Below, in pieces: positions 46,901 to 56,921 of a stretch of 64,000 nt of DNA; positions within the stretch are counted from its first letter, which is position 1, and the number at the start of each line of letters is the position of its first letter. Position numbers and translations under genes: made by a program. The notes beneath the pieces are model-generated. The model saw only the letters and a list, made by a program, of their open reading frames with translations, was not told where the DNA came from and did not search any database. The stretch is from Aradus depressus (Eukaryota > Arthropoda > Insecta > Hemiptera > Aradidae), in the NCBI GenBank assembly GCA_963662175.1, contig OY759221.1, forward strand, positions 26,957,027 through 27,021,026, given 5' to 3'.

Positions 46901-49900
46901 AAATACTTTGTGTTCATTTATTTAATCTGATTCCTGTAGAAATAGGCTAAAAAGCCAATGTAGCTAAAATCGCAGTTTTCTCTGTGGCATTTTGAATATT
47001 TTTATATGCATAAATTATAAATCTTGATGACCGGGAAATGAGAAAAAGAAAGTTTTACTCCTGACAAGGCAGTTGCTGGTTAGTATTTCGCCCCAGGTTC
47101 TCCTATACAATAATCGCCTAAACGGCTTTGTGCATTGACAAGAAAACATTTAAAAAAGGTAAAATCGAACTATTTTGCCGTCAATTTTAAATGATAAAAA
47201 TTCTACAGAGTATTAGAAATCCATTTAAATTTCTGTTTGCGTTATAAAATATTTTATTTTAGAAATTTGAACTTTTACAACTGGTTCAGCCATGTCTTAC
47301 CGATAGAGAGCTGCAGGAGGAGCGAAGACTGGGCGGGGACAACATATGGAATCTGGAGGGGGTAGAGTGATGGCTGGAGGACGAGGGGCTGGAGGTGGTT
47401 GCTATCCCAGTAGGAGGCAGGGGTGCAGGCCTCTTCTTCCTGGGGGTGGAGGTGGAGGAGCCCACAGAAGACTGGGAAGTGATGGAGCGGTCCGAGGAAC
47501 GGAGAACACTGCGACGGGGGAAGGGGGTCGGCTCCGGCGAGGACTGAACACTCTTCCTAAACACATAGACATACATCATTAACAAAATAACAAGACTTTA
47601 TCTCGGATACTCTTGAATGAGGGACTTGCATGGTTTTTGTTGATACTATATACTATAGCCAATTTGAAACAGAACGAGGAAAGAAAAAATGAAATTGCGA
47701 GCACTCGATTTTATGTTGTATTAAAAAATAGAAATGGGGATTCCTACTCGGTAGTTAGTTATCGTAACTCATGCCTAGGCAATTAACTGCGAGGTCATAC
47801 CTAATACCAGAGCGCTCTTTCGTCGCTCTGGTGGACATGAGGCCGATTCTATCATGGGAGTCCTAAATTGTGCCTAGCTCGAATACCTCACATCGTAGAG
47901 GCTCGGGATCATCATTTAAAGTCCCATCCGAAGGACGGCTTGCTCATGGTTTTTTCACCTCCCAGATAAAACACCAGAAGACCTCGGCCGAGTTTCGAAC
48001 CCGCGATCTCAATAAACACGCTACCTCTAAGCTACTCAGTAAACAAAAGAAGTAGCCTCAGATAAACCTATTTCACTGTGGCTATGCCCAGATGTTAAAA
48101 CCAATGATGACCTTCAGTGATATGAGTTTATCAGCTTCGAATCAACTTTTCCAATTTTTTTTTTTTTTTTTACAATTCAAATGCTCTAATTATATAAAAA
48201 AGCTAATATTATATACGTTCAAATGCATCTATATAATTTTCTTATTTTATTCTGAGAAGTTTTAAGCACGACTCCAACTATATCTGAAGGAATAGTTTTA
48301 GACAAGGGTGGCGCTCTCTTTACTTAGAGGGAATAACTTCTATCATTATATGCTTGATGTATATGCTTCACGGTCATAGGACAACCTGAAGAGACGGATA
48401 AACAAACGCATCAAAAAACAATTCTCACCGCTGTTTAGAAAAAAAAAATGATTAAAGACAAAATAGTATCACTACTGGAAAATAAGAATTGAGGACTGAC
48501 CTGGGGGAGGGGACTGGGCCGGCAGCTTCATCAGCTTTATCCTCCTCATCATCGTCTGAATCGAAAGGGTTGGTTGATGAGGTGGGTTTCAGAGTGTGAG
48601 ACATGCCAGGCCTCAGAACTGGATATATCCTCCTCGGCCCCGCACCTCCACTGTCTACGTCCACTTTCTTCTCCACCCAATTTTCTGTTTCTTCATCTTC
48701 TTCTTCACTATCAGAACCAAACGGATTTGTACTCACTGCAATTGGTTGTTCTTGGTGTACTCCAGAGTCTTCAAGGGACTGCGGAGCAGACTCATCATCA
48801 TCCGAATCAAAAGGATTCAAATCGTCAGGATATTCGACCGACTTGGTTCTTCCAACAGGCGGTTTGTCGCCAAATGGTGCCTTTGTTGCAACGTGAGCTG
48901 TTTGTCGTGGTGCCGGCTCAGGATGGACTACTTCTGAGTTGACTGCCTCCGCAAGGCTAGCTAAAGGTGCAACAAGTGAACTGGACTTCTGAACATGTGC
49001 ATCTAACTGTATCTTCTTCTTCTTATTCGGTGATCTTGGAATAGGAACAGGTGTTTTTTGTGCATTCTCTGGCTTCGCCACATCTCCCTCAACAACAATG
49101 CTCGGAGGATCATTCAACTTACTACTGTCTTTATCATTTTTTGAAACATCTTCTTTTACTTCAGTGTTAACTGCTTCAATAACAATGCTAGGACCATCTT
49201 TCGAATTATTACAGTTTTCTTCTTCGTGTACAATTGAAGCATTTGTTTCTTTCACTTCTATATTAACAGCCTCAGTAACAATACTGGGATCATCATCTAA
49301 CTCATTATTGGTTTCTTTTCTTGGAAAAATTGAAGCATTTGTTTCTTTCACTTCTATATTAACAGCTTCAGTAACAATACTAGGTGCATCATTTAAATTA
49401 CTATTATCTTCTTTCTTATTTAAAAATGCATCACTTTCAATAGGGGGTAAAGTACTCTTTTCTAAAATTACATCGTCAGGATCGACATTAAAGCTACTCT
49501 TATTTACAGTATTAGCTTCTTTCTCTTCCTCCTTCTCTTTTTTTGTTCTTGCATTATCAACTATAAAATTACTATTTTTACCACTATCATAAAAACTAGT
49601 TTTAACAGTCGTCGATTTAACAAAATCGTCATTATTTACATAGTCCGTATCGTTTATTTTTTCAACATTATTTGTCTTTGTAAAACTAGAGTCATTATTA
49701 TTAACACTTGAAGAGAGATCTTTAATCTTGTTAGAAACTAGTGATGATGTGCTATGTACAAACTGGTGGTGGGGGTCGTGCTTCAAGAGCTTTGCGTCAT
49801 CTGTATCAAAGAAGAGTCGTCTCATGGTGACAAGGGACTGCCTGGAGCCTGGGCTGGTGGGGAGATCAGCATTGTCTCCGGGCTGGTGACCAATGTCTTC

Positions 49901-50200
49901 AGGCAGGTCACCAAAGTCCCCAGGCAATTGGCCACTGTCCCCTGAGGGAGGAGGTGCTCGAGGGAGTGGAGGAGGTTCAGGAGGCTCCCACATCTCGTCA
50001 GGACAAGTCTCACAGACGTAGCCTCCACTCTCGGCCTCGTAGCAGTCGGACGGGTTCAGTTGGGAAGTGCACCGGGCACACTTGAAGCAGACCCGATGAT
50101 AGAGACGGCCCTCGACCCGGAGACGCTCAGCCAGGAACACTGCTTCTCTGCACACCACGCAAGGCTCTCGTCCCACTCCCACTCCGGCTCCTCCCACCTC
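34734..50200 (-). CDS. Mical-like: MICAL-like protein (MICALL): LIM, NPF and bMERB part (gene span, 8 exons)
   Basis: Eight exons join in phase to give 1248 residues and a stop: 50200-48501, 47556-47301, 45756-44778, 43683-43468, 39591-39489, 38855-38730, 36948-36833, 34984-34734. A LIM zinc domain comes first (C14, C17, H35, C38, C41, C44, C63, C66 counted from the exon start). Three NPF motifs followed by acidic residues are expected to bind EHD proteins. Pro-rich KKRPAPLPP and RRAPLPP elements follow, then the C-terminal bMERB coiled coil (HSIKQELDDIEIKQQGLERQ to RDAIVQCLEMDRLREAEEDK), which binds Rab8-family GTPases. A Lys-rich tail ends the protein. MICALL proteins organise tubular recycling endosomes. 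The expected N-terminal calponin-homology domain is not in these exons. Lack of a monooxygenase domain cannot be judged from this window; the NPF motifs favour MICALL over MICAL. Confidence 0.93.
36033..36518. mobile_element. PIF/Harbinger-like MITE, TAA target duplication
   Basis: The ends read GGGGCCATTCATAAATTACG and its near complement at 36495-36518. The trinucleotide TAA is duplicated at 36030-36032 and 36519-36521. A 3-bp TWA duplication with GG-starting TIRs is typical of Harbinger-group MITEs. A poly-C run lies inside. Half of a second copy, inverted, is at 39115-39262. Confidence 0.75.
36833..36948 (-). CDS. Mical-like: MICALL exon, bMERB helix 3
   Basis: 116 nt read LVEVVERRDAIVQCLEMDRL, then REAEEDKSINKQLNRFTQ. 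LVEVVE-RD-IV--LE-DRLRE-EED completes the domain. Confidence 0.93.
37593..37927 (-). mobile_element. SINE-A, 5' truncated, with 13-bp duplication
   Basis: The tail AGGTTAGG and full body are present; the head stops at CACTGAGCTACT, losing about 12 bases. The duplication GTCGTCTCATCTT flanks it (37580-37592 and 37928-37940). It lies in a MICALL intron. Confidence 0.94.
38060..38470 (-). pseudogene. Jockey-clade LINE reverse transcriptase fragment (C-terminal)
   Basis: On the minus strand, with one frame change near 38395, it reads TKLNQAYAWLFILYLI, then TIIRPLYTYACSVWGLLSGK, LQNKVLRTAVNAPWFVRNKQ and LHEELGMSYVEDFVKRV. The IRP-YTYA-SVWG and NAPWFVRN-QLH blocks are typical of the C-terminus of Jockey-type LINE reverse transcriptases. 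Only this fragment remains, in a MICALL intron. Confidence 0.85.
38730..38855 (-). CDS. Mical-like: MICALL exon, bMERB
   Basis: 126 nt read RRQHNLEEEHAELEYQIRCL, then MSRPEANKTDSDKEMEEKLI. The LEYQIR-L---PE--KT--DK pattern is diagnostic of bMERB domains. It enters and leaves in phase 2. Confidence 0.93.
39004..39113. repeat. Head-to-head palindrome of two SINE-A heads
   Basis: A plus-strand tRNA-like head (GGTAGCTCAATGATATGAGT to ATCATGGGTT, 39004-39052) is followed after three bases by the same head on the minus strand (AACCCACGATCTTGAGCTC to CTACCGGCGCCCTC). Neither has a body or tail. Confidence 0.9.
39115..39262 (-). repeat. Half copy of the Harbinger-like MITE
   Basis: ATTTACATCCACTATTATTT through TTACGTAATTTATGAATGGC is the reverse complement of 36033-36185. 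The SINE-head palindrome abuts its broken end. Confidence 0.8.
39489..39591 (-). CDS. Mical-like: MICALL exon, bMERB helix 2
   Basis: 103 nt read TSISPYIEELVLQLFELVNE, then KNELFRKQAELMY. LVNEKN-L-R--AELMY is a bMERB signature. The donor is CT|GTAAGT. Confidence 0.92.
40545..40582 (+). other. Hammerhead-like module, single
   Basis: GGTTCTGATGATGATAGAGA is followed by ATATATCGAAACGTTGGC. A GATA/TATC stem separates CTGATGAT from GAAACG. See the finding on this module family. Confidence 0.55.
41153..41500 (+). mobile_element. SINE-A, full-length, with 10-bp duplication
   Basis: It runs from GAGGGCGCCGGTAGCTCAGT to a tail of three CCTAA units. The duplication TATTATATTG flanks it (41143-41152 and 41501-41510). 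It lies in a MICALL intron. Confidence 0.95.
42310..42740 (-). pseudogene. Possible hAT/ZBED-type transposase relic
   Basis: The minus strand in broken frames reads INSIQAFVTVLYESGKKFVA and, further on, RPVCESVFSTVKARNL. The latter resembles the CE-xFS-xK segment near the end of domesticated hAT-like (ZBED/SCAND3-like) proteins. Several stops and frame changes intervene. Recognition rests on short motifs, so this is tentative. Confidence 0.35.
43468..43683 (-). CDS. Mical-like: MICALL exon, start of bMERB domain
   Basis: 216 nt read DSGSLNPHKSTYGQWKRKKA, then PVKPMPIHSIKQELDDIEIK and GVSLEQKIREKFDT, the first bMERB helix. An alternative in-frame acceptor at 43704 would add seven residues. 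The donor G|GTTAGT is in phase 1. Confidence 0.9.
43880..43930 (-). CDS. Possible 51-nt cassette exon of MICALL
   Basis: A GC-richer island in an AT-rich intron reads, after AAAAG, GCSLRWCNIALSYSSGQ and ends at the strong donor G|GTAGGT. It is phase 1 at both ends, so it could be included or skipped without a frame change between exons 44778 and 43683. The polypyrimidine tract is poor. It is inferred only from splice signals and phase. Confidence 0.35.
44778..45756 (-). CDS. Mical-like: MICALL exon, Glu-rich linker
   Basis: 979 nt read SVRSRKTRRAPLPPTKPQFH, then a long Glu/Lys/Thr-rich, probably disordered region, and end KRYKDSQNMHRKISG at donor G|GTGAAG. The minus-strand frame continues to 44704 but is left at this donor. 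Confidence 0.88.
46187..46405 (+). mobile_element. SINE-B, full-length, with 12-bp duplication
   Basis: The head GGGGCCATGGTGGCCGTGCG, GGCTTTGGTCGCATGGTCTC and GGTTAGAATCCCGTCCGGGA lead to a body ending CGTACGTAAGAAC and an A-rich then (TAA)n tail. The duplication AATAATATAGAT flanks it (46175-46186 and 46406-46417). This copy shows that SINE-B has a different tail from SINE-A. Confidence 0.92.
46447..46788 (-). mobile_element. SINE-A, full-length, minus, with 12-bp duplication
   Basis: The complete head (CACTGAGCTACCGGCGCCCTC) and body are present; the tail is decayed to GTTAGTTATTT. TTAACTTTTATA flanks it (46435-46446 and 46789-46800). Confidence 0.94.
47301..47556 (-). CDS. Mical-like: MICALL exon, Ser/Pro-rich
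   Basis: 256 nt read KSVQSSPEPTPFPRRSVLRS, then STPRKKRPAPLPPTG, an SH3-type ligand. It enters in phase 2 and leaves in phase 0 at TCG|GTAAGA. Confidence 0.9.
47765..48041 (-). mobile_element. SINE-A, diverged, minus
   Basis: GTAACTCATGCCTAGGCAAT through CAGAGCGCTCTTTCGTCGCT and GTTTCGAACCCGCGATCTC match SINE-A with about a fifth of positions changed and small deletions. It is an older copy in a MICALL intron. Confidence 0.82.
48501..50200 (-). CDS. Mical-like: MICALL exon with LIM domain and NPF motifs
   Basis: 1700 nt from CAG|GAGGTG, phase 0, to CCCAG|GTCAGT, phase 2. It encodes the LIM domain, a Pro-rich linker, imperfect 32-residue tandem repeats (49083-49400) and three NPF motifs in acidic context (LNPFDSDDDES, TNPFGSDSEEE, TNPFDSDDDEE). 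The acceptor phase does not match the nearest candidate upstream exon, so at least one upstream exon is still unfound. Confidence 0.93.
49083..49400 (-). repeat. In-frame 96-bp tandem repeats in MICALL
   Basis: The coding phrase PSIVTEAVNIEVKETNASI recurs three times with 96-nt spacing (repeat cores near 49361, 49265 and 49169); a fourth, shorter PSIVVEGDV lies near 49085. The repeats are 32 residues long, acidic and probably disordered. Confidence 0.85.
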
Positions 50201-50873
50201 CTGAAACATCATCAAAACAACATTCTAGAGCGACCATCAAAAACAACCCATCTTCCTTAGAGGTTTAGAACCCTCCTTCACTTTTGTCCGATTCGGCTGA
50301 AAATAAAAAAAATGGAACTTCTGAATCGACATATAAAATTTCATATAGATATTATATACTCTGAGGGTTATGAAGCCACCATCTAAACTTCTACTCTTTT
50401 CCCGATTTGGCTGAGCAAGATGTTTTACTAATGACCAACTGGCAGGTTCACCCGGGAGTAATTATTATCAATACACGTATAGAACCTGATATGTAGACAG
50501 CACCTGAAGTACAATCTTCATCTATAATCGTTTTTTGTTATTCACTAAGAATGTAAATTCCGTTGTAATAATGAATAATCAGTATAATCGACAGTAATAA
50601 ACAGTTTTTCGACAAAATTATGTTTAATTAATAGTACCAAATATACGATAATGATGTCCAAAACCTTGCTATTTATTCTAATCCTGTCGGTTGATATAAC
50701 CATACGGGAAGGTTATTTCCTTTTTTAGGAGTTTTTTTTACTCCCCGAAAGTATTTAACCAAAACTTTCTGCTTTTTATATTGAAATATTCAGATTTATA
50801 GGCTTCATGGAAGTAACACAGACTTACGATGATAGAAAAACAGCGATTGTAAAAATATTCTTTCTGTTGAGAG

Positions 50874-51130
50874 TAATTGAGGGGGTTAGAAGCAAAGGGA
50901 TGTAAGTGACAAAAATGTAATTTCGAGATAATTACCTTCAAAGTTATAGTAACATCGTAAATTCAGGTATTACCCAGGTATTTTCCACTAGTAACAGCAT
51001 TACTTGTACTAACAATCGTTCTGATCATTAGCCAGTAGTCAGGGTAGGTGTCAAGGAAGATGTTAACACACATATCTCAATTTCAGCCGAATTTTCACTT
51101 ACATCCCTTTGCTTCTAACCCCCTCAATTA
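50874..51130. repeat. MITE family M2, copy 2
   Basis: TAATTGAGGGGGTTAGAAGC to GCTTCTAACCCCCTCAATTA, with inverted ends of about 35 bp and an interior closely matching the copy at 3391-3639. Both have TA at the borders. Confidence 0.87.
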
Positions 51131-52026
51131 TAGTTTTGAAGTTGCCCTGATTTCACTGAGAATCAATGTCTTAGTCTGGGAAATGTGAACCTATATATAA
51201 AATATCGGGTCGATATTCAATTGGGAGTTATGTTGTCCACAGACACACATTCCTATACATGCATTTATTTTATTTTTGAATTTAGGGAGCAGAAAAACTT
51301 GAACAGATGCAAATTCAATAGAGAATTTTCGACAGATAAACAACTTTCCTGTATTCAACATGCATAAGTGGAATAGTAAAATTGTTTTTCTGGTACATCC
51401 TGGACATATTTAAAATATATTTACTTACATAAGAACACACAATGAATGAAGAAACGAACCACACACTTATTTAAAGACGACCTAAATAATAAGTACAGTT
51501 TTAACAAACTGAAAATGAAATGTGAAAATAACTATAACAATAGAGAGAAAGAGGGGGTTCGAAGTGAGACAATACTGAACTGACAATAAGAAGGCGGGTA
51601 AGACAACAACCTACTCATTGTTAATGGGCCTGAGGTCAGACATATCCTCCACACCTAATTAACATTCATAAAACAACGGTACGGTACAAGTTCAACAGGC
51701 AACACAACAGACACTGGTCCAAGCCTTAAAGTCACAATTCAACTCATTGTTGTTTTTTCTCTCTAATCTGTCTGATGAAGGACAGGAAATGATTTACCAC
51801 AGAGACAGACACAATAACATGACTGACAGAATAATATGGTCCACTCTGCAAGAGCACAATGGAATCACTAATATACACACACCCACACACAAACACCAAC
51901 ACGCCATTCAATGAATCACAATCACCAAACTGACCTCTCTCCTTCTAACCTCTATACTAGTACAACTACAAAATTCATAGCTTCGTCAACTTTTAATTTT
52001 GCACGTACTTCCCCACCACGAATTAA

Positions 52027-52788
52027 CCTTCCGCCACTCGCACCGTTTGATTTTTTCAAACGTGTTCAAATTTTTCCTTTTCAGGAAAAGGGAGGCGATT
52101 TGTTGACCTGTTCAATCCCTTCTATTCTATATTTAGACTTCCCTTGACTATAAGTTGGGGGTGGGTTTTGCCTAGTTTCTTTCCTCAGAACGTAATTGAA
52201 CTTCAAAGTGGATAAGTCGCATTTGTTGGAAATAATCAAACGGTACGTAATTGAACTACAAAGTGGATAAGTCACATATGTTGGAAATAATCAAACAGTG
52301 CGTAATTGAACTTCAAAGTGGGTAAGTCGCATATGTTGGAAATGATCAAACAGTACGTAATTGAACTTCAAAGAGGATAAGTCACATATGTTGGAAATAA
52401 TCAAATACGCGAGTATTAGCTTTATAAAATATAAGTACCTTTTATCTTTGATTTTGATACATTTCAATGTATATTAATTCTTCAACTTGTTATATTTATT
52501 AGTTAAAATACAATATAATAATAAAATAGATCAAAGAGGAAACAGAAACCTAACGTGCGACAATTGGTATTCAAGCGTACCTCTAGTGGATTACCTCCTA
52601 ACTAAAAAAACAACATACATTTTGAATTACTAAGTTTTACTTTTTTTTTTATAAAATAGATAATGGAAGTAATACATATCCTGAATAGGGTTTAGTAAAA
52701 AAAATGAGCTAAATGATAAATTATTAAATGTTTGAAGAAATCAAACGCGCGAGTGACCAAGTTAAAAAACGGGGCGTGAGTAGGAAGG
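52027..52788. mobile_element. TTAA-flanked (piggyBac-like) non-autonomous element, copy 2
   Basis: The ends CCTTCCGCCACTCGCACCG and CGGGGCGTGAGTAGGAAGG are inverted repeats, flanked by TTAA at 52023-52026 and 52789-52792. The surrounding R3 repeat is intact elsewhere (GAATTAATGAACTAAG near 10147), so the insertion duplicated exactly TTAA. TTAA duplication with CCY termini is typical of piggyBac. The element is 762 bp without coding capacity. Confidence 0.9.
52191..52410 (+). repeat. 55-bp unit in four tandem copies within the TTAA element
   Basis: CGTAATTGAACTTCAAAGTG starts units at 52191, 52246, 52301 and 52356. Each continues GGATAAGTCRCATATGTTGG and AAATAATCAAA. Copy 1 of the element (19397) has one unit. 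Confidence 0.95.
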
Positions 52789-54438
52789 TTAATTAATTAA
52801 GTTTTCGCTCTTCCTCCAAAATCAACCAACCATTTGGGCTAAAAATTCAACATTTGACTTTTATAGTGGTTTCTGAATTCTCTCGCCTTTCCCTCCCCCT
52901 CCCCTTACCTTAGAATAATTTGGCTGAAATCAATAGGTGTCCTCCTTAGGAGGTTCTGAAAAATACACACATAAAATTTCGTGTCGATACATTCGTTCTA
53001 TTGGAAGCTATCCTGTTCACAGACATTTAAGGAATCAGTGGTTAGGAAAACATGAAATTCCCGTGAAAACTCCTCAAATTTCAGACCGATTACATTTGGC
53101 CGATACAACAATAAACAATAAGTAATAGCCGCATGGACAACCAAGTTTCGTTTTATGTACAGTAAAGGTTATAAATAACGTTCTAATATTCTCCCAAATA
53201 GAGCAGACAGGAAAAACACCAAATGAAGGTTATAGATCAGTCCATGCCCCAATTAAATTGCGGTTTGTTCTTTGGATAGACCAATGGCCGCCAACATTTT
53301 TTTTTACGAACAACTGATTTTTAAAGAATTAAGTGAGCAAAAAATCATACTGGTAACAACCAACAATGTAAAAAATAAATAAAATAAACATATTTATGAC
53401 ATAACACAGACAAGAATCTTTAATCCCCCAAATTTCCTGAACCGTACAAAAAAAATATGAAATATTATCACTTTTTGATTGTGTAAGATTCTGAATTCAT
53501 AGTATATAATTTCTAGTCATTTCGGAAAAAACTCAGCAGTAACTAACATGTTCATATAAATCAATAATTCATTACAAAGAAACATTTCAAATACATAACA
53601 TTTATATATTTTTTATATCCTAATTCACTTGTATTATATTTAATATCAGTATAATACAATTAGCATATAAAAAAATATAAATGTTCCCCAGGTTCTGCAA
53701 AAAGAATATTATAATCAATATAAGAAAAACATTATTTACAATAAAGATCAGCAAGTAAATTATGGGTTAATTAATTCACATTTTTGTAAATAAAAAATAA
53801 AATGATTTAAATAATTGAAATCTAATAATCTAAAGAATTATTGACGAACATGTTACGACGTTATTTTTAATGATTTGTATAAAAAAACATTTCCAGATAT
53901 TGATATGGGAGTTCTTTCTGAAATATCTGATATTGTTAAATTGTAAAAGTCAAAAAATAAATGGGAGAAGTACAAACCTGTGGATAATATATATTATTAG
54001 AGAATATTATATTCTAATAAAATTATCCAAAGATAATTAATACCTTTTAAATAAACATGCAAAAAGCCTTAATATTAAAAAACGATGAAATAAAGTAATA
54101 CACTGAGCTAGACTCAAAACCCCAAACTCAATAGAAGAATTTCGTTAAGCTATTTTTAGATATAGGTTAATAATATCCCATAATGTACTGAACATATTAA
54201 AAATAGCTTACCTTACATATACCTATAACTCAGTTATACATAACTTTGTATATATATAATAATAAACCATATAACTAAAAGCTTCGAGGGGAATGCATGC
54301 TAAAATTAGTATTAGAAAAATAAAAATAAATAAAAGCAATACCAGAAAAAATACCATACACAGTGATAATATAAAATTTTAAAAATATGTAGTTATAATA
54401 TAAAAATTAACAAAAAATAAAATTTTGTTTTGTTTTAC

Positions 54439-54492
54439 CTTCTAGCAGAATATTTCTGGTTTGTACTGGCCCATTAGGTCGAGTGAATCTTC
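54439..54492 (-). CDS. Possible 54-nt upstream exon of MICALL
   Basis: Between CCAATAG and GTAAAA the only open frame reads GRFTRPNGPVQTRNILLE, phase 1 at both ends. It has a plausible splice context in an otherwise non-coding AT-rich stretch. It does not join the LIM exon (phase 0) directly, so another exon would be needed. Confidence 0.4.
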
Positions 54493-56132
54493 CTATTGGA
54501 CAAAACAATGTGGGGTTAGTAGTGTACACACTTTTTCTTTCGTTTTTTTTTTAGAACTTTCAACACTACGCCAACATTAAAAATACAACAAAAAATATAC
54601 ACAATTATTAAAAAAAAAAAAATACATTCGAGAAACCTTTCATAAGAGAAATAGGAGTTTCTTCGTTCAATTCTCGAACCAAAAAGGTAACTAAATAGAT
54701 GGGTGTCTATTATTTGTGAATCAGCTGAATGACTAGAACAACCTTGCCAAACCCGCCTCACCTTAGTTCTGTTATCGTTTTGAAATGGTTATATGTCATA
54801 GTTAATCCCAGCACAGTGCTTTGATAAAAATATCCTTGACTTTGAAATCAATGTCATACAACAAGGGATTAGTTATCACAACACATCAGTCAACAACAAA
54901 TACTACATTACTTTTATTTCTTATATATCTATTTTCATATTACATGAATACTATATTTTCATGTTTATATTTTATGTACTAAGGGAGTAATTAATGGAAA
55001 GTAATTAAAATAATCCCAGAAAAAACGGGAATTTTAAGAAAAACATTAAGGCACAATTGTTGAAACTAATTTTTATATAGTATGTAGCATAATAGATTGG
55101 GGGCTAGTTATATACCAATTAACTTTATTTGAGGAAGTAAGATCTTAGATTATAGTTTCGGATTTCGGAACCCAAATTTAGTGCGAAACAAGCAGAACTA
55201 TTCACGAGAGCGCAGCAAAAAATGTGCAGAGTTCTGCATTATAATGATCCTTAACTAAACTTGGGTTAGTTATAATTAAAAAATTAAGTAAAGTGTAATC
55301 TTTTTATTTTCTATTAAAAAAAAAAAATGTCAGCATATAATTTTATGCTTTCTTTGAAAAAATAAATCAAACGTTTATCAAGCCTAAATACCATTTTTTT
55401 TAAAAAGAAAGGATGGCAACTCGTAATAATGTGTTCACAATTCGTTACGTCTGCGTATATACTATTGTAAAGTGAAAAGGCTTCTTTGTTGTTTTATATT
55501 TGACTACATCCCAAGCATACTTCTATATTAAAAATAGAAATAATAAAAACCATTTGAAACTTATCAAAATACCAATAAATCAAAAAATTATACGTTGAAA
55601 GGAAGTGTCACAATCGGGTGATATCTTACTCATGTCATGAACTAATTTTTCCTGTTTATTCTTCTGTACAGTTCTAAATATTTTTTATAAATTAAAATTA
55701 AAACTATTCTGAATCTAAAAGCATTATAACTACTAAACACATCACTAAGTGTGCTGCTCTATCAGTTTTTAATTGTATTTATTTATTTTTTATTATAATA
55801 ACATTTTATAATATTTTCTACAAGGTAAATGAATAATGTTGTCAAAAAAATACTTCTTATGTAGAAAATATTTTTGATATGTACTAAATAAAATTGTGGG
55901 AGAACGAATTTTCTGTTTTAGAAAATTAAACAAAAATTAAAAGTTATTTTTAAGTATTTTAATATTTTAGAAATTATATGAATAAACAACAAAACTGAAA
56001 TATTTGAATTATCATTTAAATTTTTCGAAAATCCTATTAGAATAAATAAGTAATATGATAATTTGTAATACTTCAAAAAAATAATAAGAATAATATACGA
56101 ATTAAGGATGTGCAATACTAGAAAAATGTTAC

Positions 56133-56186
56133 CTTCTACGCTCACTAATTCTTTACTTGTGTCATCATCGACTGTTAAGTGCATGA
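56133..56186 (-). CDS. Possible 54-nt upstream exon of MICALL
   Basis: Between TGTTTAG and GTAACA one frame reads MHLTVDDDTSKELVSVE, phase 1 at both ends, the same class as the candidates at 54439 and 60388. Support is from splice signals only. Confidence 0.3.
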
Positions 56187-56617
56187 CTAAACACAATCAG
56201 TTTCTTAAAATATGATGACATTTGATAAATATAAATAAAAATCAATAGTCACTACCTTTCTTTGTTTGTTAATTTCTAATAAAAAAAAAAGAAGAGGAAT
56301 ACACGAAATATTACACAAAACAACAAAAAATAACAATAATTCGTTACTAGAATGATACATATACTGACATTAATTCCTTATCAAAACTCGAAACAAGTGA
56401 TAAGATATCAAACAGCCATTGTATATCAAACTTTGTTTTAAGTACCTTCCTTAAAACTATTTCCATTGCAACTAAAGAAAAAATGGTATATATACAAATG
56501 TTTACTTCTACCTACGTTAAAACTACAACTACTATACACCATCATTTAAAGATACATATATTTTTAAAAAAACTTCTTTTATAATATTTTTCCTTGAGAC
56601 AGACTTAGCTAATGTTA

Positions 56618-56921
56618 TGTATATATATATATTGGGAGGGCTGGTGTACACACCCAGGGATCTAAGTACCCATTGGTCTTATCTCTTGTATCTTCCCTGT
56701 TAACTCGTCTGTGGAAATTCTAAATTCTGCCTACCCAGGCCTAGTTATCTAATGAATACCTGACATCATTGCTGCTCGGGACCATCGCTTACGTCCCATC
56801 CGAAAGACGGCGTGCTTAAGATTTTTACCTTTCAGATATAAAATTTAACAGGCTCCGCCGGGTTTTGAACCCTCGAACTTGAGCTCAGTAGACTAGAACT
56901 GAGCTACCGGCGCCCTCTAGC
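56618..56921 (-). mobile_element. SINE-A, diverged, with 12-bp duplication
   Basis: Strongly mutated, but GGGACCATCGCTTACGTCCC and GAGCTACCGGCGCCCTC are clear. TAGCTAATGTTA is still duplicated at 56606-56617 and 56922-56933. Confidence 0.85.
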
